NCBI GenBank assembly: GCA_002385665.1
Contig: DGDX01000123.1
Span: forward strand, 17,651 to 42,885
Length of the DNA: 25,235 bases
Direction: 5' to 3'
Origin: Firmicutes bacterium UBA3941
GTDB lineage: Bacteria; Bacillota; Clostridia; Caldicoprobacterales; UBA3941
The first letter of the stretch is position 1, and every line of letters begins with the position of its first letter. Shown here one piece after another: positions 15,186-22,861 of this stretch. Below the pieces are notes generated by a model. It was not told the origin of the DNA and searched no databases. It was given only the letters and a program-made list of their open reading frames with translations. A program made the position numbers and the translations under genes.

Positions 15186-16217
15186 ATGAGCTTATGGTTA
15201 TGTAGGGCTGGAAGACAAGGAGAATATGAAAGCAAGTTTTTAACTGATAAAAGAATATATTTGACTTGGGATCAACTTGATATCGACTTAAATGATGTTG
15301 ATTCCCAAGACAATCTGTATGAGATCTTGATTGAGAAATATGATTTGGACAAAAAAAACACAGCTATCAACTGGGCATCCCAGATATGGGCCGGGGCATT
15401 TAAGATGAAAATAGGGGATTGGGTGATATTGCCTAGCAAACTAAACAGGACATTACATTTTGGAAAAATTGTAGGGAATTATGTGTATGATAAATCCCAA
15501 GGATCCCCCTACTACCACTATAGGGCTGTAGATTGGTTTGCTCAGGATATTCCAAGGGATAGGTTTGATCAGGATATTCTATACTCGTTGGGAGCTGCTA
15601 TGACCATCTGTAGAATACACAGAAATAATGCAGAAGCCAGAATTAAAAGCATGGCTGAAAACAATTGGTATGTTGTTAGATCTAGGCCAGTTGTTGAGCA
15701 AATGGAGGAGGTAGATGAGGAAACAGCAATAGACCTGGAAGAGTATATAGCCGATCAAATCTCAGAAAGAATAATTCAGAGGTTTAAAGGCTATAGGATG
15801 GAAGAATTAATAAACGAAATATTGAAGGCTAAAGGATTTACAACGTTTAAAAGCCCAGAAGGACCAGACTATGGAGTAGACATTTTAGCATCATCGGGTA
15901 TGCTGGGTTTTGGTTCGCCTAAGATATGCGTACAGGTAAAGACGGAAGCTAATCCTATCGGTAGACCCGTTTTGGATCAGTTAATTGGTACCATGAGCAA
16001 CTATAATGCTGATTATGGCTTGTTGGTCTCATGGAGTGGTTTTAAGTCATCTGTTACAAGTGAAATATCAAAACAGTTTTTTAAAGTTAGGCTGTGGAGC
16101 TCAAAAGATATTATACAGGAGATCTTTAATAATTATGAAAAGCTCAGCGATGAAATCAAGGCTGAAATTCCGCTTAAGAGGGTCTGGATGCTGAGCCTGG
16201 AAGAGCAGGAAGGCTGA
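15186..16217 (+). CDS. Mrr-type restriction endonuclease with PUA-like N-terminal domain
   Basis: A 343-residue solitary restriction-like protein. The N-terminus MSLWLCRAGRQGEYE matches the xLWxVRAGxxGE opening of PUA/EVE-like modified-base-reading domains found in Mrr-type proteins (about 1-165). The C-terminal Mrr_cat nuclease fold (about 200-312) shows E207 in MEELINEIL, D232 in GPDYGVDI and QVK at 250-252, the D-(E/Q)xK catalytic core. Such enzymes cut DNA carrying methylated or otherwise modified bases, without a partner methyltransferase; none is present here. The ATG at 15186 is 7 bases after GGAGG. An upstream extension to 15084 lacks a ribosome-binding site and family similarity. The sequence specificity cannot be read from sequence. 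Confidence 0.88.
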   Translation: MSLWLCRAGRQGEYESKFLTDKRIYLTWDQLDIDLNDVDSQDNLYEILIEKYDLDKKNTAINWASQIWAGAFKMKIGDWVILPSKLNRTLHFGKIVGNYVYDKSQGSPYYHYRAVDWFAQDIPRDRFDQDILYSLGAAMTICRIHRNNAEARIKSMAENNWYVVRSRPVVEQMEEVDEETAIDLEEYIADQISERIIQRFKGYRMEELINEILKAKGFTTFKSPEGPDYGVDILASSGMLGFGSPKICVQVKTEANPIGRPVLDQLIGTMSNYNADYGLLVSWSGFKSSVTSEISKQFFKVRLWSSKDIIQEIFNNYEKLSDEIKAEIPLKRVWMLSLEEQEG

Positions 16218-16303
16218 GATATCAGTACTATCGTGTTATACAGTAAAGAATCTTAGAATTAGGAACACGTATATTTATACAGTCGACAAAATCATGGTTA
16301 CCC

Positions 16304-16332
16304 TTGACAATAAAATCAGAATTTGATAAATT
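16304..16332 (+). promoter_or_regulatory. promoter of the T-box leader
   Basis: TTGACA (16304-16309), 17 bases, TAAATT (16327-16332). The start would be near 16339, just before T-box stem I. The preceding 16218-16303 holds no gene that I can see. Confidence 0.7.
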
Positions 16333-16338
16333 AACAGG

Positions 16339-16635
16339 CAATACTATAAAAAGCCATGATGGGGAAAAAGCATTGTAATCTCCTTTCAGAGAGCTGTTGG
16401 TTGCTGGAAAACAGTAGGAATTACAAAGGCGAGCTCGCCCTGGAGCAGTTTTGCCGAAAGTAGTTATTTTTTTATAGCTATTAGTAGGCAAGACCGGATT
16501 TATCCGCCGTTATACGGGTGTGTAGGTGTCTTTCTTGACCCTATCATTGAGTGGATATATAAATATCAATTAGAGTGGTACCACGGAAGTTAAGGCTTTC
16601 GTCTCTAGCATAATGCTGAAGACGAGAGCCTTTTT
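16339..16635 (+). promoter_or_regulatory. T-box riboswitch, probable leucine specifier (CUC)
   Basis: T-box leaders sense uncharged tRNA and permit transcription on amino-acid starvation. Visible parts: the stem I bulge region CAGAGAG (16388-16394) with GGTTGCTGG terminal-loop sequence; a helix TTGTAAT/ATTACAA flanking it; the specifier region GAG-CTC-GCC (16431-16439), where CTC at 16434-16436 aligns with the usual GAA-codon-purine pattern and reads leucine; the linker CTGGAGC; and the T-box AGAGTGGTACCACGG (16572-16586). The antiterminator can pair TAGAG (16571-16575) with CTCTA (16603-16607). The specifier frame was assigned by eye; GCT (Ala) or TCG (Ser) are the shifted alternatives. The leader is co-directional with the 843-residue fusion gene 100 bases downstream. 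Confidence 0.93.
16592..16635 (+). terminator. T-box leader terminator
   Basis: A 12-bp stem (16592-16603 with 16621-16632, one G-U pair), an inner AGCAT/ATGCT palindrome, and a T5 run ending at 16635. It shares bases with the antiterminator, as expected for a T-box. Confidence 0.92.
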
Positions 16636-16670
16636 AAGTTTATACATTTTTAGAAATATAATAGTGGAAG

Positions 16671-16699
16671 TTTCAAAATATATTTCAGTATATTTGAAA
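16671..16699. promoter_or_regulatory. inverted repeat between the T-box terminator and the fusion gene
   Basis: TTTCAAAATATA (16671-16682) faces TATATTTGAAA (16689-16699), an inverted repeat with one extra base in the left arm. It lies 36 bases before the start codon. It might be an operator for a local regulator or an mRNA hairpin; no neighbouring regulator points to either. Confidence 0.4.
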
Positions 16700-16734
16700 T
16701 CCCTTTAGGAGATGAAAAACTAGGAGGAAAGAGC

Positions 16735-19266
16735 ATGAAACTAGCATTTTCAACCCTTGGATGTCCGGATTTTAGCTGGCCGGAAATCTATTCAATGGCC
16801 AGCGACTTTGGCTTTGACGGGATAGAGATAAGGGGTCTGGGCAAGGATATTTTTGCTGTTGAGGCCCAGCCTTTTACAGAAGAACAACTTCCTAAAACCA
16901 TAAATAAGTTATCAGAACTTGGGATTGAGATTCCCTGTCTATCATCAGGTTGTTGTCTTAAGTTTGCTGAGAAGGCAGAGGAGAATCATGAGGAGATAGT
17001 TAAATATATCCTGTTGGCATCTAGGCTGGGTACTCCCTATGTCCGTATTCTTGCGGATCTCAAACCCCATCCTACCGGTGAAGTAGACGATGGGGTAGTC
17101 CTGGCTGCTCTGGAACGTCTTATTCCTGTTGCAGAGGAGAATGAGGTAACCTTATTAATAGAAACCAATGGCGTTTACGCAGATACAACCCGCCTGTGTA
17201 GTCTGCTTAATGAAATATCCAGCGATGCCGTAGCAGCCCTATGGGATATAAATCATCCCTACCACTTTGCCGGAGAAACACCGGGGCAGACTGTTCAAAA
17301 CCTGGGAGCTTACATTAAATATGTACATACCAAGGATTCAGTGATGGAGGATGGTATAGTTAAGTATAGAATGATGGGAGAGGGCGAGATACCCATGGAT
17401 AAAGTTATGATGGCCTTGCGCTCTATAAACTATGAGGGCTATCTCTCCTTAGAATGGGTAAAACGTTGGTCTTCAGACCTGGCTGAAGCCGGGGTCGTCT
17501 TCCCTAATTATGCCGCCTATATGAGTAGATATATAGAAAAAGGCTCTATAAAGGGCCACCTATATGACAATAATGCCGGGACCGGTAAATATATTTGGCA
17601 GAAGGATACTTTGATTGATCTGACCTTTCCTCAGTTATTGGATCGGGTTGTAGACGAATTCCCAAATCAATATGCTTTTCGATATACAACAATGGATTAT
17701 ACCCGAACCTATAAGGAGTTTAGGGATGATGTGGATGCTTTTGCCCGTTCATTGATTGCAATAGGTGTAAAACACGGGGACAAAGTGGCTATCTGGGCAA
17801 CCAATGTGCCTCAGTGGTTTATTGCCTTTTGGGCTACAACCAAGATTGGCGCTATTTTGGTCACAGTCAACACCGCCTATAAGACTTATGAGATGGAATA
17901 CCTGCTAAGGCAATCGGACACCCATACCTTGATAATGATTGATGGATATAAGGATTCCGATTACATCGCAATTATCAAAGAATTATGTCCAGAATTGGAA
18001 GAGTCGGAGGCAGGAAAGCCCTTGCATATAAGGAAGTTCCCCTTCCTTAGAAATATTATTACTATTGATTCTAAACAAAAGGGATGTTTGACCTGGGAGG
18101 AAGCCCTGGCCTTAGGCGAAAAAGTGCCCTTGGAAGAGGTTTATAGAAGGGCCCAATCCTTGAATCGGCATGATGTCTGTAACATGCAGTACACCTCCGG
18201 AACTACGGGCTTTCCCAAAGGAGTAATGCTTACCCATTACAATGTGGTTAACAACGGCAAAAATATCGGCGATAATATGGATCTGTCAACTGCGGACCGA
18301 ATGATGATCCAGGTACCCATGTTCCATTGCTTTGGTATGGTTCTTGCTATGACAGCTGCCGTTACCCATGGAACTACTATGTCGCCCTTACCATACTTTT
18401 CACCCAGATTGGCACTAAGGTGTATTACAGAGGAGAAGATCACCTGTTTCCATGGCGTACCTACTATGTTTATCGCCTTATTAGAGCATGAGGATTTTCA
18501 TAAAACGGACTTTTCTCATGTGAGAACCGGTATTATGGCCGGCAGTCCTTGTCCTGAAAAGGTCATGCAGGATGTGGTAGATAAAATGAATATGACTGAG
18601 ATCACTATTGTCTATGGTCAGACTGAATCTTCTCCCGGTTGTACTCAAAGTCGGGTGGATGATAGTGTTGAGCTTCGGGTAAGCACCGTGGGCCGAGCCC
18701 TGCCCGGAATCGAATGTAAAATAATTGATCCTAAGACAGGGGAAGATCTGCCTGACAATGTAGATGGCGAATTCGTAGTTAGGGGTTACAATATAATGAA
18801 GGGCTATTACAAAATGCCAGAGGCTACCGCCGCTGTAATAGATCAGGATGGCTGGCTTCATACCGGTGATCTGGCCCGTAGGGATGAAAATGGTTACTAC
18901 AAAATTACCGGCCGGATCAAGGACATGATAATTCGGGGCGGAGAAAACATATATCCAAAGGAGATCGAGGACTTCATCTATACTCATCCCAAGGTTAAGG
19001 ATGTTCAGGTAATCGGGGTTCCCGATGAGCAGTATGGAGAAGAAATCATGGCCTGCGTAATCCTAAAAGACGGCGAGGAGCTGACGGAGGATGAACTAAA
19101 GGATTATGTTCGGTCTTCCATGGCCAAGCACAAGACCCCTCGCTATGTTGAATTTGTAAAGGAATTCCCAATGAATGCCGCAGGTAAGATTATGAAGTAT
19201 AAACTCCGAGAACAGGCGACTGAAAAACTAAATCTGAGGAATAGTAATCATATAGTCATAGTTTGA
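16735..19266 (+). CDS. fusion of xylose-isomerase-like TIM barrel and acyl-CoA synthetase (ANL superfamily)
   Basis: One open frame of 843 codons joins two complete enzymes. Residues 1 to about 275 form a sugar phosphate isomerase/epimerase-type TIM barrel with an intact metal site: E143 (LLIETNG), D171 and H174 (WDINHPYH), H198 (YVHTKD) and E240 (LSLEW). Residues about 290-843 form an adenylate-forming acyl-CoA synthetase: phosphate loop YTSGTTGFPKGV (486-497), YGQTE (627-631), TGD (710-712), hinge GRIKDMIIRGGENIYP (726-741) and catalytic K818 in NAAGKIMKYKLR. Expected chemistry is carboxylate + ATP + CoA to acyl-CoA; the substrate is unknown. AGGAGG is 7 bases before the ATG. A T-box with a probable leucine specifier precedes it. 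The role of the barrel domain is not apparent from context. Confidence 0.92.
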   Translation: MKLAFSTLGCPDFSWPEIYSMASDFGFDGIEIRGLGKDIFAVEAQPFTEEQLPKTINKLSELGIEIPCLSSGCCLKFAEKAEENHEEIVKYILLASRLGTPYVRILADLKPHPTGEVDDGVVLAALERLIPVAEENEVTLLIETNGVYADTTRLCSLLNEISSDAVAALWDINHPYHFAGETPGQTVQNLGAYIKYVHTKDSVMEDGIVKYRMMGEGEIPMDKVMMALRSINYEGYLSLEWVKRWSSDLAEAGVVFPNYAAYMSRYIEKGSIKGHLYDNNAGTGKYIWQKDTLIDLTFPQLLDRVVDEFPNQYAFRYTTMDYTRTYKEFRDDVDAFARSLIAIGVKHGDKVAIWATNVPQWFIAFWATTKIGAILVTVNTAYKTYEMEYLLRQSDTHTLIMIDGYKDSDYIAIIKELCPELEESEAGKPLHIRKFPFLRNIITIDSKQKGCLTWEEALALGEKVPLEEVYRRAQSLNRHDVCNMQYTSGTTGFPKGVMLTHYNVVNNGKNIGDNMDLSTADRMMIQVPMFHCFGMVLAMTAAVTHGTTMSPLPYFSPRLALRCITEEKITCFHGVPTMFIALLEHEDFHKTDFSHVRTGIMAGSPCPEKVMQDVVDKMNMTEITIVYGQTESSPGCTQSRVDDSVELRVSTVGRALPGIECKIIDPKTGEDLPDNVDGEFVVRGYNIMKGYYKMPEATAAVIDQDGWLHTGDLARRDENGYYKITGRIKDMIIRGGENIYPKEIEDFIYTHPKVKDVQVIGVPDEQYGEEIMACVILKDGEELTEDELKDYVRSSMAKHKTPRYVEFVKEFPMNAAGKIMKYKLREQATEKLNLRNSNHIVIV

Positions 19267-19296
19267 TGAAAATCAATTATACACAACTGGTTATAT

Positions 19297-19333
19297 AAGA
19301 AGGAACTGCGATACGGATTTGCAGTTCCTTCTT
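19297..19333 (+). terminator. terminator after the fusion gene
   Basis: A perfect 13-bp stem (AAGAAGGAACTGC at 19297-19309 with its complement at 19321-19333) begins 30 bases after the stop codon. The T tract is poor, so termination efficiency is uncertain. Confidence 0.7.
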
Positions 19334-19503
19334 GTATGGAATGTTTAGGCAAATTTTAAAAGGATTATAAGAAAGTATGTAGAATAATGTATCATTAATC
19401 AAGTCTTCCTATAAGGGTAAACAAGAAAACACTGGAATAGGAATTGTAGGCTCTTTGTAAAGGATCTGTCTTAATAAAGGAGAGATTTTGGAGGGATATC
19501 AAG

Positions 19504-20883
19504 ATGGCGGTAAAAGCTGTATATGATTATAGGCCAAGGATTCATTTCACTACTCAAAAGGGCTGGATCAACGACCCCAATGGATTGGTGTACCATGACG
19601 GCATCTATCATCTTTTTTATCAGCACTATCCCAAGGATACAAAATGGGGCCCCATGCATTGGGGGCACGCCATAAGCCAGGATCTTATAAGGTGGGAGCA
19701 CCTGCCCATTGCCCTGGAGCCGGATGAACTTGGGCATATATTCTCCGGAAGTGCAGTATACGATAGGGACAATACTACAGGCTTTGCATCTTTTGGTAAA
19801 CCACCCATAGTAACTATGTTTACCCATAGCGGAGAAACCCAGCAACAGAGTATAGCCTATAGTACGGATGGGGTAAACTTTACTAAATACGCAGGTAACC
19901 CGGTTATAAAAAACCCAGGGATAAGAGATTTTAGAGATCCCAAGGTCTTTTATAACCCGGTGCGGGATTCATGGAGCTGTGTAGTAGCGGCGGGAGACCG
20001 AGTGCACTTCTATGCATCCCCAAATTTGATTGACTGGATAAAAACAGGAGAGTTCGGACCCGAGGGGAACCTCTGTCCCGGCATATGGGAATGTCCGGAT
20101 ATCTTTCCATTAAAGGCGCCAAACGGTGATGAGGTATGGGTTTTGGTGGTGAGTATGACCATTCCATTGGAGAAGGGCGGTCCAAAAACACAGTATTTTC
20201 TCGGCACCTTTGACGGAGATGCCTTTATCTGTACCAGACCCTTTGATGGGATAGAATGGATAGATCCCGGATTTGATAATTATGCCGCCATGTCCTATTA
20301 CGGAGAGGAACTAAGGGATAGAATTGTTATTGGTTGGGGCGCTAACTGGCAATATGCCGCAGATACGCCAACCGATGAGTATCGAGGTATGATGACCTTA
20401 GCCAGAAAGCTCTCTCTTGTAGATACTCCGAAGGGATTGAGGTTGTCATCTGCACCTTTTGGTACACTGGGAGAAATAATGGTTTCCACTGCAGTAATAA
20501 AAGGGGAAAAGGCTGTAGAAAGCCAGGTCTTTGGGCTACGGGTGGAAGGACACCGGAACTTTGCGATTACACTTTCAAATGAAGTTGGTGAAGAGCTTGT
20601 TTTCGGTGTAAATGAGAATGATAATATTTTTATGGATAGGAGCAAGGCAGGGGATAAGACCTTTAGTGAAATCTTTGCTTCTGATATCTTTAGCAAAGTG
20701 GAGAAAGAAAGGTTATTTACAGGGGCCATTACTATGGAAGCTATTTTTGATGTTGCAATGTTGGAGGTATTCGCAGATAGGGGAACCTTCGCCTGCGCAC
20801 AAGTCGTTTATCCTACGACACCCTATAATAGGATTTCCATAGAAGGGGAAGCAAAAGTTACTTATTACGACGTTAAACTATGA
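19504..20883 (+). CDS. glycoside hydrolase family 32 (sucrose/fructan hydrolase)
   Basis: GH32 enzymes split beta-fructosides such as sucrose, sucrose-6-phosphate or fructans. The 459-residue protein has the five-bladed propeller motifs: WINDPNG with nucleophile D24, FRDP with transition-state stabiliser D145, and WECPD with acid/base E196. A short C-terminal beta-sandwich, about 140 residues, contains LEVFADRG. There is no signal peptide, so it acts inside the cell, probably on imported sucrose or its phosphate; no sugar transporter of the PTS type is adjacent. GGAGGG is 8 bases before the ATG. The HD-domain gene starts 22 bases after its stop, suggesting an operon. I see no clear cre site upstream. 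Confidence 0.93.
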   Translation: MAVKAVYDYRPRIHFTTQKGWINDPNGLVYHDGIYHLFYQHYPKDTKWGPMHWGHAISQDLIRWEHLPIALEPDELGHIFSGSAVYDRDNTTGFASFGKPPIVTMFTHSGETQQQSIAYSTDGVNFTKYAGNPVIKNPGIRDFRDPKVFYNPVRDSWSCVVAAGDRVHFYASPNLIDWIKTGEFGPEGNLCPGIWECPDIFPLKAPNGDEVWVLVVSMTIPLEKGGPKTQYFLGTFDGDAFICTRPFDGIEWIDPGFDNYAAMSYYGEELRDRIVIGWGANWQYAADTPTDEYRGMMTLARKLSLVDTPKGLRLSSAPFGTLGEIMVSTAVIKGEKAVESQVFGLRVEGHRNFAITLSNEVGEELVFGVNENDNIFMDRSKAGDKTFSEIFASDIFSKVEKERLFTGAITMEAIFDVAMLEVFADRGTFACAQVVYPTTPYNRISIEGEAKVTYYDVKL

Positions 20884-20904
20884 CTCGGAAGGAATAGAAG
20901 AAAC

Positions 20905-21462
20905 GTGAGGATTATAGAGAGGGCTATTATATTTGCTACAGAAAAACATTCAGGTGCTGTAAGAAAGGGTAATGATATCCCATATATAGTCCATCCCATG
21001 GAAGCTTTATCCATAGCAGCCACTATGACTAATGATCCTGAAGTTCTGGCAGCAACGGTTTTGCATGATGTGGTGGAAGACACTGCTGTTACCATAGACC
21101 AGATAGAGGAGGGATTTGGTAAACGGGTTGCCGACTTGGTGGCCTGGGCCAGCGAGGACAAAATGTCCCATATCCCTCCCCAGGAATCCTGGAAGGCGAG
21201 AAAGGATGCGACAATAAAAGCCTTGGGAGATGCATCCCTTGATGAGAAGATCATCATGTTGGCTGACAAATTATCAAATATGCGGGGTCTTTACCATGGC
21301 TTAATCCATAAAGGGGATGAAATCTGGAGACAGTTTAACCAAAAGGACAAAAGGATGCACGAATGGTACTATAGGGCCATTTTAGGGGCCCTTACCCCCT
21401 TATCGAATAGTATTGCCTATCAAGAATTCTCTTACCTGATTGACAAGGTCTTCAATGGGTAG
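20905..21462 (+). CDS. MESH1-like HD-domain hydrolase (small alarmone hydrolase type)
   Basis: A 185-residue HD-family protein the size of a stand-alone (p)ppGpp hydrolase. The motifs of RelA/SpoT hydrolase domains are all present: H30 in PYIVHPMEAL, HDVVEDT (H54, D55, E58, D59), and ADKLSNMR (D121, N125). Such proteins remove the 3'-pyrophosphate from ppGpp or related nucleotides, and some act on NADPH; the substrate here is not proven. No synthetase or TGS/ACT domain is attached. The start is GTG at 20905, 11 bases after AAGGA. It follows the GH32 gene by 22 bases. Its 3' end overlaps the convergent MFS gene by 11 bases. Confidence 0.87.
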   Translation: MRIIERAIIFATEKHSGAVRKGNDIPYIVHPMEALSIAATMTNDPEVLAATVLHDVVEDTAVTIDQIEEGFGKRVADLVAWASEDKMSHIPPQESWKARKDATIKALGDASLDEKIIMLADKLSNMRGLYHGLIHKGDEIWRQFNQKDKRMHEWYYRAILGALTPLSNSIAYQEFSYLIDKVFNG

Positions 21463-22633
21463 CATCACCTGTCTCTTTCTCCAAATGTGGAAGGCTAAAG
21501 GCCATAATAGCGGCCACTATGCCGAATAAGCCGGTTATCCAAAATCCCCAAGATAGGTTTAAAAAGTCACTGATAAATCCAACTATTATAGGGCCTAAAA
21601 ACATTCCAAGGCCATAGATTGCCTGAAAGAACCCCATAGCGGTAGCTTTTTTATCGTTGCTTACAGCTTGGATGCTGGTACTCATCAGGATCGAAAAGAC
21701 AGCACCTCTTGCAAATCCTCCCGCAATTTGGGACAGGTATAGAAGATTAATGCTATTGATAGAGGGTATAAGGCCGGCTGATAAGCCCATGATAATAAAA
21801 CCAAGTGTGAGGGCTTTACGCTTTCCAAACCGAACCACCGGAGCTGAACCACTGAGGGCGGATGCAAAAATAGCGGGAAATGTCGAAAAAGTTGTTAACA
21901 GAGATATTTGGCCTTGGGTTGCCCCCAGATTCTTAGCTGCCAGGGGAGTAAAACCATATACGGTTGCAAAGGTAATGATTTGCAATAATACCGCTAATCC
22001 TGAGGCAAACAACAGCTGAGGTTCCTTGCCGACGGCCAGGAGTTCCAGCAATTTAATAGGTTTTTGTTCTGTTTTATTTTCAACTATACCGGTCCCCAAC
22101 AATAAAGATAGGGTTCCTACTGTAGCTGCCAGGTAGAATGGGGCAACGGGGCTATTAAAGACGCTTATAACTAAACCGCCCAGGAGAAGTGCCGCAATTT
22201 GTCCCAGATTATTGAAGGCGTTCAAGTAACCGATAGCCTTAGTGGACTGCTGATCAGTGAAATAGCTTGCGAACAGGACCGTAAATGGAACCCAGGCTGC
22301 AGCTGCTGCACCGCTTAGTCCTCGGAAAATCAGCAGCGACCATGGTGTCTTGAAAAAACCCATACCCAGACTGCTTATTACAGAGATTAATATACCCAGC
22401 AAAATGAACCTTTTACGTGCATTAATCTTATCCGAGTAGATACCAAGAGGAAGTCTAAGTACCATCTGTACAAAACCATAGGAACTTATAATAAGACCAA
22501 TCAGCTTATTGGATGCTCCCAAACTCTCTGCATAAATAGGCAGGTTGGGAACAAAGGCATAAAGTGAAAACCAGAAAAGGCTTGTTACCAAATAATAAAG
22601 TGGAATTCTGTGAGACCGTGGCTGATTTTGCAT
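21452..22633 (-). CDS. major facilitator superfamily transporter
   Basis: A 393-residue MFS protein with about 12 hydrophobic helices. After the second helix comes the loop RLPLGIYSDKINARKR, the MFS motif A variant (GxxSDxxxxRk), with a second related loop APVVRFGKRKALTLG in the C-terminal half. The substrate cannot be inferred; single-subunit drug or metabolite exporters often look like this. The ATG at 22633 sits 5 bases behind GGAGG; an in-frame TTG at 22645 overlaps the ribosome-binding site. It is divergent from the D-2-hydroxyacid dehydrogenase gene, with dyad sequences in the shared gap, and converges on the HD-domain gene with an 11-base overlap. Confidence 0.9.
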   Translation of the reverse strand: MQNQPRSHRIPLYYLVTSLFWFSLYAFVPNLPIYAESLGASNKLIGLIISSYGFVQMVLRLPLGIYSDKINARKRFILLGILISVISSLGMGFFKTPWSLLIFRGLSGAAAAAWVPFTVLFASYFTDQQSTKAIGYLNAFNNLGQIAALLLGGLVISVFNSPVAPFYLAATVGTLSLLLGTGIVENKTEQKPIKLLELLAVGKEPQLLFASGLAVLLQIITFATVYGFTPLAAKNLGATQGQISLLTTFSTFPAIFASALSGSAPVVRFGKRKALTLGFIIMGLSAGLIPSINSINLLYLSQIAGGFARGAVFSILMSTSIQAVSNDKKATAMGFFQAIYGLGMFLGPIIVGFISDFLNLSWGFWITGLFGIVAAIMAFSLPHLEKETGDATH

Positions 22634-22680
22634 AACATCCTCCAAAATATTGATAATTATAACAAGTTTCTACTTTAATC

Positions 22681-22695
22681 AGTATAATATATACT
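22681..22695. promoter_or_regulatory. dyad in the MFS/dehydrogenase divergent region
   Basis: AGTATAATATATACT is a perfect AGTATA/TATACT dyad with a 3-base centre. It lies about 50 bases upstream of the MFS start and close to its likely promoter (TATAAT on the minus strand near 22650). It is a candidate operator. Confidence 0.35.
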
Positions 22696-22772
22696 CAGAA
22701 ATAATGCCATATAGATTTACTATATATGATCCTGGTCTGGCTTTTATCAGGATAATGATATCTATATGTTTC

Positions 22773-22801
22773 TTGACTTCAGATACCTGTAAGATTATGC
22801 T
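22773..22801 (+). promoter_or_regulatory. promoter of the D-2-hydroxyacid dehydrogenase gene
   Basis: TTGACT (22773-22778), 17 bases, TATGCT (22796-22801). The predicted start near 22808 leaves a leader of about 55 bases. Confidence 0.55.
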
Positions 22802-22861
22802 ATAAGTAGCAGGCAGGGGAACAAAAGACTGCAGGGTAATAAGAGGAAGGAGACAGTTATA

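Noticed and set aside
16218..16303. CGTGTT/AACACG inverted repeat as a terminator for the Mrr-like gene
   Set aside because: Only 6 bp with a long loop and no T run.
18481..18987. 168-codon minus-strand ORF inside the ANL domain
   Set aside because: It is antisense to a well-supported enzyme, has no recognisable domain and lacks a convincing start.
20298..20729. 143-codon minus-strand ORF inside the GH32 gene
   Set aside because: Low-complexity serine-rich shadow of the real coding frame.
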